From contig NC_134028.1 in assembly GCF_964204645.1 (NCBI RefSeq), positions 16,359,263 to 16,423,262 of the forward strand: a stretch of 64,000 nt of DNA, in the 5' to 3' direction. Origin of the DNA: Tubulanus polymorphus. Taxonomy: Eukaryota; Nemertea; Palaeonemertea; Tubulaniformes; Tubulanidae. Positions 9,705 through 21,773 of this stretch are shown in pieces. Below the pieces are notes generated by a model. That model did no database searches. It was not told where the DNA came from and saw only the letters and a program-made list of their open reading frames with translations. How positions within the stretch are numbered: the first letter of the stretch is position 1; the number at the start of each line of letters is the position of its first letter. The position numbers were made by a program, and so were the translations under genes.

Positions 9705-10816
9705 AAGATCGATCTTGGGTCCTCTTCTCTTTATTTTGTACATTAACGATTGCCCCAATGCGTCAGCCATTTTTCAGACTATAATGTTCGCGGATGATAC
9801 TAATATCTTTGCTTCCCATAAAGAGTACAGAATTTTGGAGAAAACTGTCAATTTTGAACTTGCAAACTTGGACGTCTGGTTTAAGTCAAATAAACTTTCA
9901 TTAAATCTTGACAAAACACATTTCATGGTATTTAGTAGAGCTAAGAAAAAAAGGACTTCGGAATATATATCGGTGATGTACCTTTACAAAAAGTAAGTAA
10001 CACCAAATTTGTAGGAGTCCAAATTGATGATAATTTAAATTGGAAAGCCCATATACAAAATATTGCGAAGAAAGTGGCACAAGGTATTGGTATCAATCGA
10101 CGCTTATCACATTATGTTCCACGATCCGTTCTTCTAAAATTGTACTATTCTCTTATTCATCCTTACATTCATTATTGTAACATGACTTGGGCAAATAATA
10201 CCACTACTAATCTTAACTGTCTTGTGGTATTACAAAAGAAAGCGATTAGAGCGATTAATGGAAGCGGCTACTTAGCGCACACGTCACCTTTATTCAAAAA
10301 GTACAAACTTTTGAAATTAGAGGATATCAACAAACTACAAATTTGCCAGTTCATGTACTTATATAATAAAAATGATGTCCCTAAAGCCTTCGATGATTTC
10401 TTTTTATTTAATTCGCAAATTCACAACCACAACACTCGAAATAGTACTGGTATCAATTTCGTAATCCCATATTCAAGAACCAACGTTCGTTACAATTCAT
10501 AAAGATCGAAAGGTCCAAGACTTTGGAACACTTTGAATCCTAAGTTGAAACTATCTAAAAATTTCTGTTATTTTAAAAGAAATTTAAAGAAGTCCATCAT
10601 AGACAATTGCTAACTCATGTGAACATCGTTTAAATTTAAGTATTGAGCCCGTCTGAAAGTATGTATGTGTGTGTATGCATGAAGCGTGTGTGAATATGCG
10701 TGTTTTTTTTCTTTTCTTTCCTTATTTTGTTTTCCTTTTAGGGTGCCTGATACTACAAGCTTTGCTTTTTTCGGGTCGCCCTGCTGTTATTTTACATCAG
10801 TATATATCGATATGGA

Positions 10817-10894
<78 letters not shown>

Positions 10895-10993
10895 TATATA
10901 TGTACGTATGTATATGTATGTTGTAATGTAAGTCTTATATATCTTTTATACATTGATGTAAATTATTCAGAAAATAAATATATGATATGATAT
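9705..10993 (+). pseudogene. 5'-truncated LINE with RT C-terminal half and 3' tail
   Basis: The frame opens in the middle of reverse transcriptase at SILGPLLFILYIND, continues to the catalytic FADDTNIF (near 9787) and the thumb-like LNLDKTHFMVF, then shifts frame once (near 9970-9990) into FVGVQIDDNLNW and a ~140-residue C-terminal region with HNTRN. This is the usual C-terminal layout of jockey/CR1/L2-type LINEs. After the stop at 10500 a 3' UTR containing a (TA)n run ends in ATATGATATGATAT, a short repeat tail like that of many LINEs. The absence of the endonuclease and of RT motifs A-B indicates 5' truncation on insertion. Confidence 0.85.
10819..10892. repeat. (TA)n microsatellite in the LINE 3' UTR
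   Basis: About 37 TA dinucleotides followed by imperfect TATGTATG repeats. Open frames encoding alternating I and Y across it are artefacts. Confidence 0.95.
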
Positions 10994-10997
10994 TTGC

Positions 10998-11500
10998 AGT
11001 GAAATATTTCCACATTCTTGCTCTTAATGTTCTATTAAATCGTTCAACAACTGCTGCTTTTTATCCGATTTCGTTGAAAAAAATGTAATATTATGGTAAT
11101 CTAAGAGTTTATGAACTAATGAATATTCAAATTCTTTTCCATCATCAATTTGGAATTTTTTCTGGTTTTAATGTATTTGAAAGAAACTTATTTAAAATTA
11201 TTGATGTTTGTGCAGCATCTATTCTAAATAGTGGGAAACTAAATACATAACGACTAAAAATATCAATTATATTTAATATCCACCAATAATCATTATTCTC
11301 TATTCTGTGTGTTGTATATGTTGGTTGCTCTAAAGTTAATTCATTTATATCTTTATATTTGACTACATTTCGAGGGATTATCATAATTTATCTTGTTTTA
11401 CTTTGTGCCATATATTTTTTACAGAAGAATAGGCAACTGAACTCTCAGGATTATGATATAAATTTTTTAAATATTGTTCTTTAGGATTAGGGTTTTTTTA
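10998..11500 (-). pseudogene. Polinton integrase remnant (rve family)
   Basis: On the minus strand an N-terminal piece (KEQYLKNLYHNPES, near 11480) is fused by deletion to the catalytic-core segment IIDIFSRYVFSFPL (near 11250) and then to a C-terminal stretch with RFNR-like residues. The same protein is better kept at 42237-43361. Retrovirus-like integrases of Polintons insert the element and make 6-bp target duplications. The region carrying the first catalytic Asp is lost, and no chromodomain is seen here. Confidence 0.7.
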
Positions 11501-11559
11501 TCCCCATTTATATGTCATTAATATTTACTATTTATTTTGAATATTGAATACTCTGTAAT

Positions 11560-12650
11560 TGTGAATTTGTTATATTTAAATGCGCATCAGAAATAATATA
11601 AATATGTATTCTATAATTGTCGATACCTTATTTTCTTTTTCATAAATAATTGTATTCCACCTTTTGTATTTTTCAATTTTTTTACCAGAACCATGTAAAG
11701 AATTATCCTCAGATGTTCTAAAATCTAACCATAATGCAAATTCATTACCGATACAATAATCAATTTGATTAATATTACAATTTTCAGATAATTCAATTTT
11801 TTCATTCATGAAATATTTTTTGATTTCTATCCATTGATCTATCATTCTCATTCCCTGACAAAATATTTCATTTGCTTTTCTTTAAATTGGTATTTCTACT
11901 TTTAATATTTCATGATTATAATAATTATCAACATCAGTAGTACCATTTGAATATATTTTAGTAAAAAATATTAACATACCTTTAATTGATCTTGTAGGAA
12001 AGTTAATATTACCATTAATTTTTTCACCACTTGTATTAATAGTAACAGTTTTAAATTTCTCAACATAATCATATAGTAATGAAAACCCTTGATTATATCC
12101 AGTTTGAATTGTACTCGCAATATTTTCATTAATGACTGTATGATATTATAAATATATATTTGATAATTTATATTCCATATCTTTAATTATACTCGAAAAT
12201 ACTATTTAATTTGCCGGTGCAAAAGTTATTTCAAATATTATATCTTCGTGAATTGCATATTTATATAAAGGAGTATTATTATTTATCAATTGATAATCTA
12301 ATGGAATTTCTACTACCATAAATCTTATTTATTAAATAATCTGCGGAATTAGTTACTATTGCGTTATTAGCTTTTGATCTTAATTTATTTTGATTTTATG
12401 TTTGAATTCCTTGAAATATCATATTTTTTTCTATTTTCTTTAGTTAACCATAAACCCTTATATAAATAAATACCATTTGGAACATAAAAAGTATTTTGAT
12501 TTAATCACGAAATTCTAACATATAAAGTATCATTTGGAATAATATTACTCGGATTATGAGTAATTATATGATTACAACATTTTTCTTTAATTGAATTAGA
12601 TTTTTTCGAATTTTTTGAAGGATAAATATACTTTACTTTCACCTTTTATC
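11560..12650 (-). pseudogene. Polinton major capsid protein remnant (double jelly-roll)
   Basis: The reverse-strand frames show the N-terminal part near 12300-12600 (a YVPN-type segment, YKDLWLTK-like residues), a middle near 11900-12250 and a C-terminal end at 11576-11851 (FALWLDFRTSEDNSLHGSG). It lines up with the capsid gene at 53100-53905 but keeps about 250 residues of the second half that the other copy has lost. At least six stops or frameshifts are present. The identification rests on shared motifs with Polinton capsids as I know them. Confidence 0.6.
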
Positions 12651-12781
12651 TAGAAAAAAAAATAAATTGTCTGTTTCTATCATATTTTCTAATCCAAAAA
12701 TAAATCGCGATAGACGAATGAAATATAAGTCCCACAATCACAAGTTCAAAAGCAATTTTCATCTCATATGATGTTGTTTCA

Positions 12782-13672
12782 TTGTTTACTAATATCCCTT
12801 TAGAGGCCACTTTTGATTTCATTCGATGCAAACTTCCGGGCCTCCACCTCGATTTTCCCATTTCTGTTGAATTTCTCATTGATTTACTTGAACTGTGTTC
12901 CAAATATATGTATTTTCATTTTAAAGGGAATTTATTTCAACAGATTTTTGGATTTGCAATGGGGAATCCCCTCTCTCCTATCTTAGCTAACTTATTTTTG
13001 GAACATGTTGAAACTGAAATTTTGCCTTTGTATACAGATATCCCTCCCAAAGCTTGGTTTCGTTATGTTCTTTGCTTGGTTTCTGATAAATTTAACCTTC
13101 CCTTATTTTCAGAGTTCTTAAATTCACGTTACCCTAGCCTTAAGTTCACATTTGAATGGGAATCCAATAATATGATTCCTTTCCTGGATGTTATTATACA
13201 CAATTGTTTTGATCGTCTCCGTTTTTCTGTTTATCGGAAACCCACCCACTCTAATTCATATTTGCATTTCTTTTCCTTCACTAGTTTTAATATCAAGTTG
13301 TCTGTAGCCCAAAGGTTGTTTCTTCGGGCTCTTAGAATTTGTGACCCTGAATTTATTGAATCTGATATTTTAAATGTACGCAGCTGTCTTAACAAAATTG
13401 CTTATCCAGATTACGTCTTAGACCTTGCGCTTCGTAAAGCTAAAAGATCCCTTAAACCTAATTTTATACGTGTTGACTCTAACTCTATTCGACGAAAGTC
13501 TCGCATAGTTGTCCCTTATATCCCGTGTTTAGTCAAGTTGAAACCCACTCTCAAGGCGCTTAACACTGATATCATATCCAAGTATAATAACAAAATCTCT
13601 AGTCATTTATCCAAAAATAATACTCTGTCCAATACCCATGCGATACCGGTGTTTATAAAATCCCTTGCTTAG
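12782..13672 (+). pseudogene. Penelope-like reverse transcriptase lacking the catalytic YVDD pair
   Basis: A 296-codon open frame begins at the FTNIPL block and has the G-F-A-M-G-N-P-L-S-P-I block B (near 12950). After WFRYV, where Penelope RTs have the catalytic Asp pair, the sequence goes straight into LCLVSDKFN: a small in-frame deletion has removed the two aspartates (near 13060). The thumb-like region (IPFLDV, YRKPTHSNSYLHF) is well preserved. The frame ends near the linker to the endonuclease. It cannot encode an active RT. Confidence 0.85.
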
Positions 13673-13900
13673 ATTGTGATAAATTCTATATAGGGGAAAC
13701 TGGTCGCTCCCTCAGCATTCGTATTAAAGAGCATAAGTAAGATATGATTAATCAAAAAACCCAAAGTGCTGTGGCTACCCATGTTTGGAATACCAATGGC
13801 CATCAATTTGATTTTAATGATTTTCGTATAATTTTTCCGTCTCACAGTATTACCCCAACGTCATTTAGTTAAGTCGGTTTTAATGAATTCCCATTCAAAT
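13665..13900 (+). pseudogene. GIY-YIG endonuclease domain of the Penelope-like element
   Basis: After a frameshift from the RT frame, CLDCDKFYIGETGRSL and RIKEHK mark the GIY-YIG fold (here F-Y-I-G), followed by ATHVWNTNGHQFDF. A TAA follows EHK and further shifts occur. In Penelope-like elements this C-terminal nuclease nicks the target for insertion. Confidence 0.8.
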
Positions 13901-14176
13901 TCCTGTGTCAATGGTAACCTGGTTTCTCCCCCATAATTAACTTTTGTCCCTATACATTTCCTCTCTGATTAATATTACCTAGTTTTCATGTGCAATAGTG
14001 TGTGTCGATCTTGCTTATACATATACTCTGAAATGTCATAATTTTAGTCACTCTTGAGAATGGATAAAACCGGAAATTCGAGGTTTTAATAAATTCTTTA
14101 TAGTTTTGATGTTTTAAAATCTCTTTCGAACTTGTGATTGTGGGATTCATATTTCATTCGTCTCTCGCGATTTATT

Positions 14177-14578
14177 GCGTAGTTTTATCACGTTACCTCA
14201 GATAAATCTTTTCCCTTGGTCTCATTGATTTTAATGGAGAATAGAATTGAATTTCCTGAAATTTGCTCAATAAAAGAAAATTGAATTGGATTTGATATTT
14301 GATATTTTGGATTTGCAGAATAAAATTTGATTGAATTTGTAGTTTGAGCACACGGCTAATAAGCATATAGAGGTCATCTATCCGATTTAAGAAAAAGCTA
14401 TTTTTCCTGGACTTTGCACAATGGTCAATTATATTTTCTATAGTGCTAATAAAAATATTCCTCCCAAAAACCAAATCAACTAAAGCTTTCACAGAAATCG
14501 ATCTTGAAAAACAATTTTAGATATATAACTAAAACCAGGAAGTACCGCGGGTTTTTAAGGGTTAGGTGTAGATTTGAT
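14177..14578. other. Unassigned segment between Penelope and Polinton sequence
   Basis: It does not match the Polinton copies and shows no conserved open frame; the 99-codon minus-strand frame at 14193-14492 has no recognisable motif. Polinton-like AT-rich sequence resumes near 14580. Confidence 0.45.
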
Positions 14579-14579
14579 A

Positions 14580-16990
14580 TAGCTTAACCTATTGTTATAA
14601 AAATCATTGTTATAGCTGTTGAAATAGAAAAAATAGTAATACCTTCTAATTCAAATAATTATTTTATTCTATCTTTAATTATATTTCAGAATTTTGTTTT
14701 ATTAATAAACTTTCATAATAACTTTTAATCTTTTAAATTTATAATCATATGATTATGATAATAAATCTTTTTGTTCTTTCTGTAATTCTATATTATATTC
14801 TATTTCTAAGTGTTTATTTTTAAATTTCTCGTCACTTTATTATGAGCAATTTTATCAATTTCATTTCACCCACATATAAACTATCTTAATGCTTTTTCAG
14901 AAAATATATTCAAATCTTCTAATGCTTGATCTGTTGTGTCAGAAAATCCATTCGGTAAAAGTTTTTCAGTTTGCACTTTCTTTGATTTAGGTTTACTGGT
15001 TTTAGAATTAATAATCTTTAGGATTTGTTTCTGATTCTAAATTTTCATTAATTATCTTCAAAAAAATCATAATTTCTTCGATTAACTATTCTTTTATTTA
15101 GATTTATTTCTTGTACTATAACATTAGTTATATCATCATTATTATTTATCTTTTTAATTCTAGACTGTTCTTATTTAGTTTAAGTTGATTTTGTTATTAT
15201 TTCATCAAGTCTTTTATTAGAAGATATCTAAAAATAATAGTAATCTTTCAAATGCCAATAATAATCACCATTTAAATATTTCAAATCTGGTGCAAAAATA
15301 TTGTGCACCTTTACCAGTTATATTAAATCCAGATTTTTTTAAATATTGGTTTAAAATTATCAATTAATTTATCATAATATAATTCTTTTTTTAAATTATT
15401 TCTGGATCTTTAATAGTATTCAATCTTGAACGTAATTTATTAAAAAATTCACCAGTAGGTATTGTTAAATTAGAATTATATTCAGCATCATTACTAAAAT
15501 CAGGTTGCTGTCCATCAGTTATATTAGATTCATCAAAGTTTTCCATTCCAAAGTCTTCTCCACCTTCCATTTATATAATAAGAAAATTCATATCTTAAAC
15601 ACAATATTCCACCAATTATAATTCCAAAACAGGATATAGCTGATTTAATATTTTCATGCGATTTATCATTATTTTTATGTTCAATTATTTCATGTTGAAT
15701 ATAATCAGTTTTAATATTTTCTGTTGTATTACAATCATTTAATTTAGAATCATTATTCAATTCTATATTCTAAGTTTTAATTTCAGTTGACTGAATAACA
15801 ATTTTTTCACCGTCCATTGATTTTGAAGCAGTAATAACTTTTTTATTTATATTATCAAAACCAAATGTATTATTGATTGTTGCAGTTTTGATTAAATTAT
15901 TATAACCAATTACATTTGCTATTTTTAATACTTAATCCTTAGAAATAATCAATAAATTCTGTCCAATACAATAATTCAATGATATATGTGATTTATCTAA
16001 ATAATTTTGATATCTTATTATATTTTCTGGAATTGAGATATTTTCATCGTTATGAATTGAATCTCCAAATAATACTTTAAATTGTTTTTGTGTAACTAAT
16101 GAAGTATTTGAATTTCCATTTAACGGTGATCTTGTTTTAACTTGTGATCCTTAAATACAAATTAAAAAATTGATATACATTGATTTATTCTTTGTATACC
16201 TGATTTTGTAAAACCATCACTATTTTTTACAATAAAGTAAATCAAACCATTATTATTTTCTTGTTTTAAATTATCATAATATTTTGGTAAGTTATTGAAA
16301 TGTAATGTTTTTGAATCTATATTTTCTATCTTACTAACACATTAAATACTATAAAAAAGATTTAAACTATTAATTGGTAAGGGAAGTGCACAATATTCTA
16401 ACATATTTTCAGGACAAGGAATTGATCTAATTGTTCCAATTCTGTTCTAAAATCAGAATTCTTTATATTTATATTACATCCATTTCATATTTTTTAAAAC
16501 TTTGATCAATTAATATTATTATATAATTTATTAAAATATTTTAATCCCGATAGAGGGCTTTCTAATTCATTTAATGTGATTCTATTTTGAAACTATGTAA
16601 GAAATCGAAATAAACTGTGCATAAATTTATATTTAGAGTTATTTAAATGATTATTCCAACTTATGTCACATCCTGTTGTTGCATAATAAACTGCAAAATT
16701 CAATTGATTTTGCCAATATTTCATATTAGATTTTATTAACCATTGTTTTGCTTCTTTCAATCTTTTAAGATAAATCAAATATAAATTAAATATATTTTCC
16801 ATTTAATCATTAAAATCATTAGTTTCAGTAACATAAATATCTAAATCAACTAATGAATTGAAAACAAAATGTAAATATGTAATATCTTAATTAAAATCTA
16901 TTGCTGAAATATAATATTTGATTGATTTATTATATTGAAAAGCTTATGGACAATTATCTACCATCTATATAATAAGAAAATTAATAATCA
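14580..16990 (-). pseudogene. Eroded Polinton genes of unknown function
   Basis: AT-rich reverse-strand coding remnants. One ORF (15533-15760) ends in a membrane-like stretch; a second begins MEGGEDFGMENFDES (near 15570) and continues into RSRLNTIKDPE. A third begins MENIFNLYLIYL at 16802 and contains LNFAVYYATTGCDIS, a block I associate with a large conserved Polinton ORF. The whole interval is absent from the Polinton at 45986-57222, where the flanking sequences are joined near 53998, so it marks genes lost from that copy. Confidence 0.5.
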
Positions 16991-16992
16991 AT

Positions 16993-17390
16993 TCATTCTT
17001 TTAATAATTTATCTTGTTCGTCGGTTGTAATATTTCCATTTAAACTAATTATATAATCTAATGTATTTTTCAATTTATTAATTTCTTTTGTATTAGATTT
17101 ATTTTTTTCTATATTACTTTTTATATTTAATTTTGAACTTATTCCGGTTAAAACACTCGAACTTAAACCTAAGACGCCATTTGAAAGAGAAAGTGTTAAT
17201 TGACTGAATATTGCTAAAAATGTTATTACAGAACTAATTGTAACAGATCCACTAACAATAAGGTAATACATAATTTTACTTTTTGAATATTTTCTCTTTT
17301 TAACTTTTAAATCATTTTCAAATTCTAATATTTGTTTAAGCTAAGGCGTTAACAATTGTTGACCCAATAATAGTTATAATTGCAGATGCC
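16993..17390 (-). pseudogene. Polinton membrane protein remnant
   Basis: Homologous to the 149-codon ORF at 54075-54524: a hydrophobic SGSVTISSVITFLA segment, a Leu/Ser-rich second hydrophobic stretch, then a lysine-rich helix ending DEQDKLLKE. Its N-terminus is fused by deletion to the start of another small membrane ORF (MASA.., 17390), which in the better copy lies about 450 bp farther away. Confidence 0.6.
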
Positions 17391-17409
17391 ATTTATTCAA
17401 CAAAGAAAT

Positions 17410-17640
17410 TAAACATCAATTGGAGGAATATATTTCTGTTTTTCTAAAGAATCAATTGTTAAATTAGATAAAGTAAGTGCTAATGTTAATTTTAATACAT
17501 CATTTATATCAAATCAGTCAACATTAATATTTCCTATTTTAAATACTTTGTTTTATAACATTGTGTATCCGACAGTTCTAACTGATAATAATGCTAAATT
17601 ATATAATCAATTAACTATCCACTTTTGATCCATTTATTAA
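17410..17640 (-). pseudogene. Small Polinton ORF remnant (matches 55006-55227)
   Basis: The C-terminal NLTIDSLEKQKYIPPID is clear; the N-terminal hydrophobic part is broken by stops. A small protein of unknown role in the capsid-gene cluster. Confidence 0.5.
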
Positions 17641-17649
17641 AGACGAAAT

Positions 17650-17969
17650 TACCATTTTCAAAATATCTAGTTACTTCTGCTATCATTATTTCAACATTTA
17701 TATCATTATAAGTTTCATTTTCAAATATTTCAGTAATCATTTTTTAATATCATCAATAATAGAATATTCATCTTATTCATGAAATTTAAAGATTTTCTAA
17801 TTGAATCAGTCATTTTTTCTACATTATAAGCATCTTTATTTAGAGTTTTGACATAACTAAATGTAGTATTTTTAATATGAGTTATCACATCATTGATTTC
17901 AAATTTCATTTCTTTTTCACGTTTAATATCAAATCCAAAACATATACTCGGTCTAACAGTTATATTCAT
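17650..17969 (-). pseudogene. Polinton ORF of unknown function (matches 55237-55580)
   Basis: Begins MNITVRPSICFGFDIKREKE and continues KFEINDVITHIKNT, nearly the same as the ORF starting at 55580. The frame breaks after about 79 codons. No domain is recognised; it lies between the membrane ORFs and the minor capsid gene. Confidence 0.5.
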
Positions 17970-17989
17970 ATATTTATTACAAACAATTA

Positions 17990-18659
17990 CTCATTACATC
18001 TTATTACTATTTCATACATAACAGGAAAATTATTTATATCAATGAATTCACCATTTTGATCTGTTATTTCTAATTTGGAATTATAAAATTGTGGAATACA
18101 AGGTTTAAAATCATATTCTGATGAATCATAATTAATGGTAAAATATTAAATTGCAATAAATATAGAAAGTGTGTAAAAGTTATTAAATATGGTGTAGCAT
18201 TAATATTTGTAAAAACTTTTATCTGGGGTAATTCCTAACAGTTAAGCTAAAGGTTTTCTTACCATAAATTGTGTAGTTCATTAGCTACATGTATCCTCAT
18301 TTTGTTTCAGCTATCACTTAAAAAAAATCAATAATAAATCCGACATCAACACCCATTTTCAACCAAGCCTTTCTATAAATTTCTTGCGCTAATGTTTCTA
18401 AATTATAAAATCCTAGTTCTAAAAATAGTTGATATAAGTAAAATTTATCAATATGTCTAATGTAAATAAAAAAGATTCTACGATCAAGAGTTGTATCTGA
18501 TATATTATGAAAAGAGTAACATAAGCTAATATTTACTAATTTCATATCAATACAAATTTTATACCCTCTGTTTAATTGTATTTCTAAAATATGAGATTTA
18601 TGACTTAATAATAGTTTTCTTGAATCAACATATATTCTATATTCTTTTAATTCTACCAT
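17990..18659 (-). pseudogene. Polinton penton-like minor capsid remnant
   Basis: The N-terminal 90 residues (MVELKEYRIYVDSRKL..., CIDMKLVNISLCYSF) match the gene starting at 56338. The C-terminal jelly-roll end is recognisable near 18000-18150 in a shifted frame. The middle has lost about 100 residues. The assignment to minor capsid follows the beta-rich pattern and the conserved C-terminal IDLNNFPVIFEL-type block in the better copy. Confidence 0.55.
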
Positions 18660-18664
18660 TTATG

Positions 18665-18985
18665 ACTTACAAAAGAGTATTCCTTACATCTTAAAACTAT
18701 TTCATAAATTACAGGAAAATTATTTAAATCAATCAAATATCCATTATGAGTCCTAATTTCTAATTCAAAATTATTGAATTGCGGAATACAAGGTTTGAAA
18801 TCACATCATAATAAATTATAAATCATTTGTGTTCCAAATCGTTTACATTTTTAATGGTAAAAGATTTAATAAACTTGAATAACAAGTCGTAATTTTATTT
18901 GCTTCAAATGTTTTTATGGGATCAATTAAATTGCAATAAATATAAAAGTGTGTAAAATGTATTATATTTGCCATACTTTGCCTTA
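18665..18985 (-). repeat. Duplicate of the minor-capsid C-terminal region
   Basis: About 300 bp homologous to both 17990-18190 and 55600-55880 (shared words include AATTATTTAAATCAATCAAA and GGAATACAAGGTTTGAAATC). It lies just upstream of the MVELK start, so fragment A carries two copies of the same 3' coding end, possibly the join of two Polinton pieces. Confidence 0.65.
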
Positions 18986-19152
18986 ATTTGCCTTATATTT
19001 GCCTTAATTTGCAATACTATCAACATTTAAATGTTTTCATAATCTTTGGTAACATCAACCAATCCTAATTTCGTGTAACACTTTAAATTATTAGGGTGAT
19101 CTGTTTCTCCACAGAAAACCCTATTGATATTCACGTGATTTATTCTTTTTTT

Positions 19153-19315
19153 CCCTTTTACACACTATTTTCGTCGAAAGAACATAGGTTATTACCTTAC
19201 CGCTGTTTCAGATACAATCCGTATAATATCATTTAGCTAACTTCGATCTACAAATACTCCGTCGGTATTTTTATGAATCGATGAATTTAATAAAAGCACT
19301 GTCGGGCCGGTGTTG
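19153..19315 (-). repeat. Dispersed repeat with exon-like frame, copy 2
   Basis: Diverged copy of 2651-2811, sharing AACATAGG, CCGCTGTTTCA and CACTGTCGGGCCG. The minus-strand frame has a stop and a frameshift here, but the donor-like GTAAGGTAA is kept. Confidence 0.5.
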
Positions 19316-19619
19316 TCATATCGGAATGACGGAATCGCGGAATTCTTTAAAAACACGGAATATCTTCACTATCACTGTGAATAGTAAACGGGAATCGCAA
19401 TTCTATCTAAAATTATTTTATAATACCGTTCACTGGCTGACAGTTACCAGCTGCAGCAGCAGACAGAATGTAGTCGACAAAGAGATCGGCACCAGGGTAA
19501 ACATCGGCTATCGAAGTTAATCGACTTTTTGCGATCTTAGTAGATTTGAGCACGTCACTCTAGGTCGGGCCGTACTTACTTTTAGATGTCTGTCTATTCA
19601 CAAATAACAGAGTTGAAAA
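19316..19619. other. Unassigned spacer
   Basis: A 79-codon plus-strand frame (19281-19520) shows no motif. Nothing else is supported. Confidence 0.4.
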
Positions 19620-20370
19620 GATACCATTTTATATATTCGATGTGACGTTTAAATTCATTAAATAATTTTCCAATTTCTCTATTTCTTCAGAATGTGTTTG
19701 AATATTGTAATCCATTTATTCTTCTAATTTTATAAAACTTACTTTTACTCCTGAAAGACTAATTTTAGGTTATTCAAAATCTATTACTAAATCCATTTTT
19801 CCCCATTTTTCAATAAATTTACTATAATCTTCTATTGTTGTGCCTTTAAAAAATCTAAATAAAAAAGCTGCAGGTCCAATTTTCCTACGCAATGTTTCTA
19901 ATATTTCGATTGTACCTTTTATTTCTAGTGAATCAATATAATTTCTAACATTTTCCATATAAGGTTTATTTGAAATAGATTTAGTTCTTTAAATAGATTT
20001 TTTTACTCGTTGAGATTTATCATCAAAATATTCTGTTTCCAAAATATTTTTACTTAAATTTTGTTGATGTTTTTTTCGATTCAAGATATCTTTTAAAATT
20101 CGTTTTTGTTATAAATTAATTACAAATATTATTTAATTTCATCTTTTTTATATCCTCTAATTGTACTTTTCTTTCATCTGAATTTTTCATGTCGAGATTG
20201 AAGTGATTTATCGATGTATTTTTACAATATGAAAATTAATATTGATTCTTATTAACATTAATTTTGTTCTGTTTGGAACTCACTCTCTCCCTTTTATAAC
20301 GGATAAAGAATACTTGTGGTGATGAGTGATGTGACGCCCTCTGGTATGAAAACGCCATATTGTTATTACT
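19620..20370 (-). pseudogene. Polinton fragment B: PolB N-terminal remnant and degenerate terminus
   Basis: The minus-strand ORF MENVRNYIDSLEIKGTIEI (start 19958) matches the N-terminal region of the Polinton DNA polymerase gene near 46830, including the IGPAA.F.F..G block. Toward the right, 20337-20370 (CCTCTGGTATGAAAAC ... TTATTACT) matches the outer half of the terminal palindrome at 44096-44250. So this piece runs from a Polinton end into polB. Confidence 0.6.
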
Positions 20371-21773
20371 TACGGTTAACAAGCGCATGCAGATTTTTTC
20401 AATTGGGAAACGGAATGCCGTGAAGAATGTTGAGGCGACTAGTATAATCATTGTTCCCCTTTCTTTCTCCGAGGCCAAAGAACTTAGACTTTATATACTA
20501 ATTTTATGCATTTCTTTCCATTCCTACCGTTCCTAAGCTATGCCCCCACTCTCGTCTGACCTTACCCCTAATGGTGTGTGTAGTCACTACTACTTCCTTT
20601 AAGCGTACTCCTGGCCCGAACTAACCTACGCTCTTCTCCCTTCCTCACAAACTCGCACTTTGTTACCTGATCCCTCTTAAGCGCGCCCTACACACGTACT
20701 AACCTACGAAACTTTTCGCTCAACAGAATTGTGGACAACAGAGAGAGCACGAAACATAAACTTTCAACCTTTATAGATCGTTGTAAATTATATTTTCCGG
20801 CTTAATATATCCAATCATCTGTCCAATTCTCAGTTTCAGATGTACGTCGTATTCTTCTTATATGCAAATATCGTTCATATTCTGAAGATTTTGCGTTTTA
20901 AATTGATTCACTGTGTTTTTAGAGGAGCTTTACTTATGGTATGAGTTGCAAATATAATGACTGTTTTAACGACTAGTTTTAGTCTCCTTCTCGGGCGAAC
21001 AATCGGAACCAGATGTTTAATACTATTCACTTTAGAGAAGAGTTGTAAAAAATACACATTTCCAGAGTAAAAATAATTAATTTAACAATCACCAACTTCG
21101 GAAAAAAAAACGAAATGAAAAAAAGACATACTCTCGCCCTCTCATGAAGTCATTTTCTCTGCCCTACCAATACCAAGACCGTAAACCCTGTGCCACCACA
21201 GTGTTGTAACCCAGATGCGCACCTGCTTATGATATTCGACTTACGAAGTTTCATCAGTAATTGATTAAAAGACTATTTCAATGTTACCTCTTTCAAACAT
21301 ACTACTGGAAAGGCAATTCATGTCGCTATTGACTCAATAGCTCATGTATTGCGCAAAAGATGTCGGAGTTTTTTTGTGGATTCGTATAGTGTCTTGATCG
21401 CTACTCACGTGACAATGTTTAACAACCACATAGTCGTATCGTCAGAGATCCACGGATTTGATGGTAGAGAACCACAAATAAATGGGTCATGCTCTGCATA
21501 AAGTTCGCATCTTTGTGTCAGACTAGAATGAAATAAAAAAAGAAAAGTGTACTTCAGTATGATTGAAGGAATCATTGAGTTTGTAAACACTGAAGGTCGG
21601 TGCATTTAATGAACAAAAGGAACGTAAATAAATCAAAGGAGTTGCTTTGTGTAATGCGCAATTTGGTTGACGTTTGTCTGTAAGCGGAATCTTTTGATAA
21701 GCCCTGACATCCGTTGAGAATAAGTTCGAACCCCATATCATTACGCATCGGGCGCAACTTAAAACGTCCGCGC
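20371..21773. other. Gene-free interval
   Basis: About 1.4 kb of unique-looking sequence. Small open frames at 21405-21757 overlap on one strand and show no domain, signal or splice pattern. A run of about 110 bp of LTR sequence starts abruptly at 21774. Confidence 0.5.

Larger units (their letters stand above)
12706..14176 (+). mobile_element. Penelope-like element inserted in Polinton fragment A
   Basis: The left junction lies in Polinton sequence that also occurs uninterrupted at 53935-53960. The first ~65 bp (12706-12770) are the reverse complement of the element's own 3' end (14110-14175; shared word CACAATCACAAGTTC), an inverted terminal copy often seen in Penelope-like elements. The interior has RT and GIY-YIG coding remnants followed by a 3' UTR. 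Confidence 0.82.
10995..19000 (-). mobile_element. Decayed Polinton/Maverick fragment A
   Basis: A long AT-rich block of reverse-strand gene remnants in an order seen in Polintons. From high to low coordinates: penton-like minor capsid, small membrane ORFs, an eroded stretch, major capsid and integrase. Individual genes match those of the better-preserved Polinton at 45986-57222 or the fragment at 41108-44250. A Penelope-like element (12706-14176) and about 400 bp of unrelated DNA split it. No DNA polymerase gene lies in this block. Stops and frameshifts are abundant, so it is dead. Confidence 0.8.
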
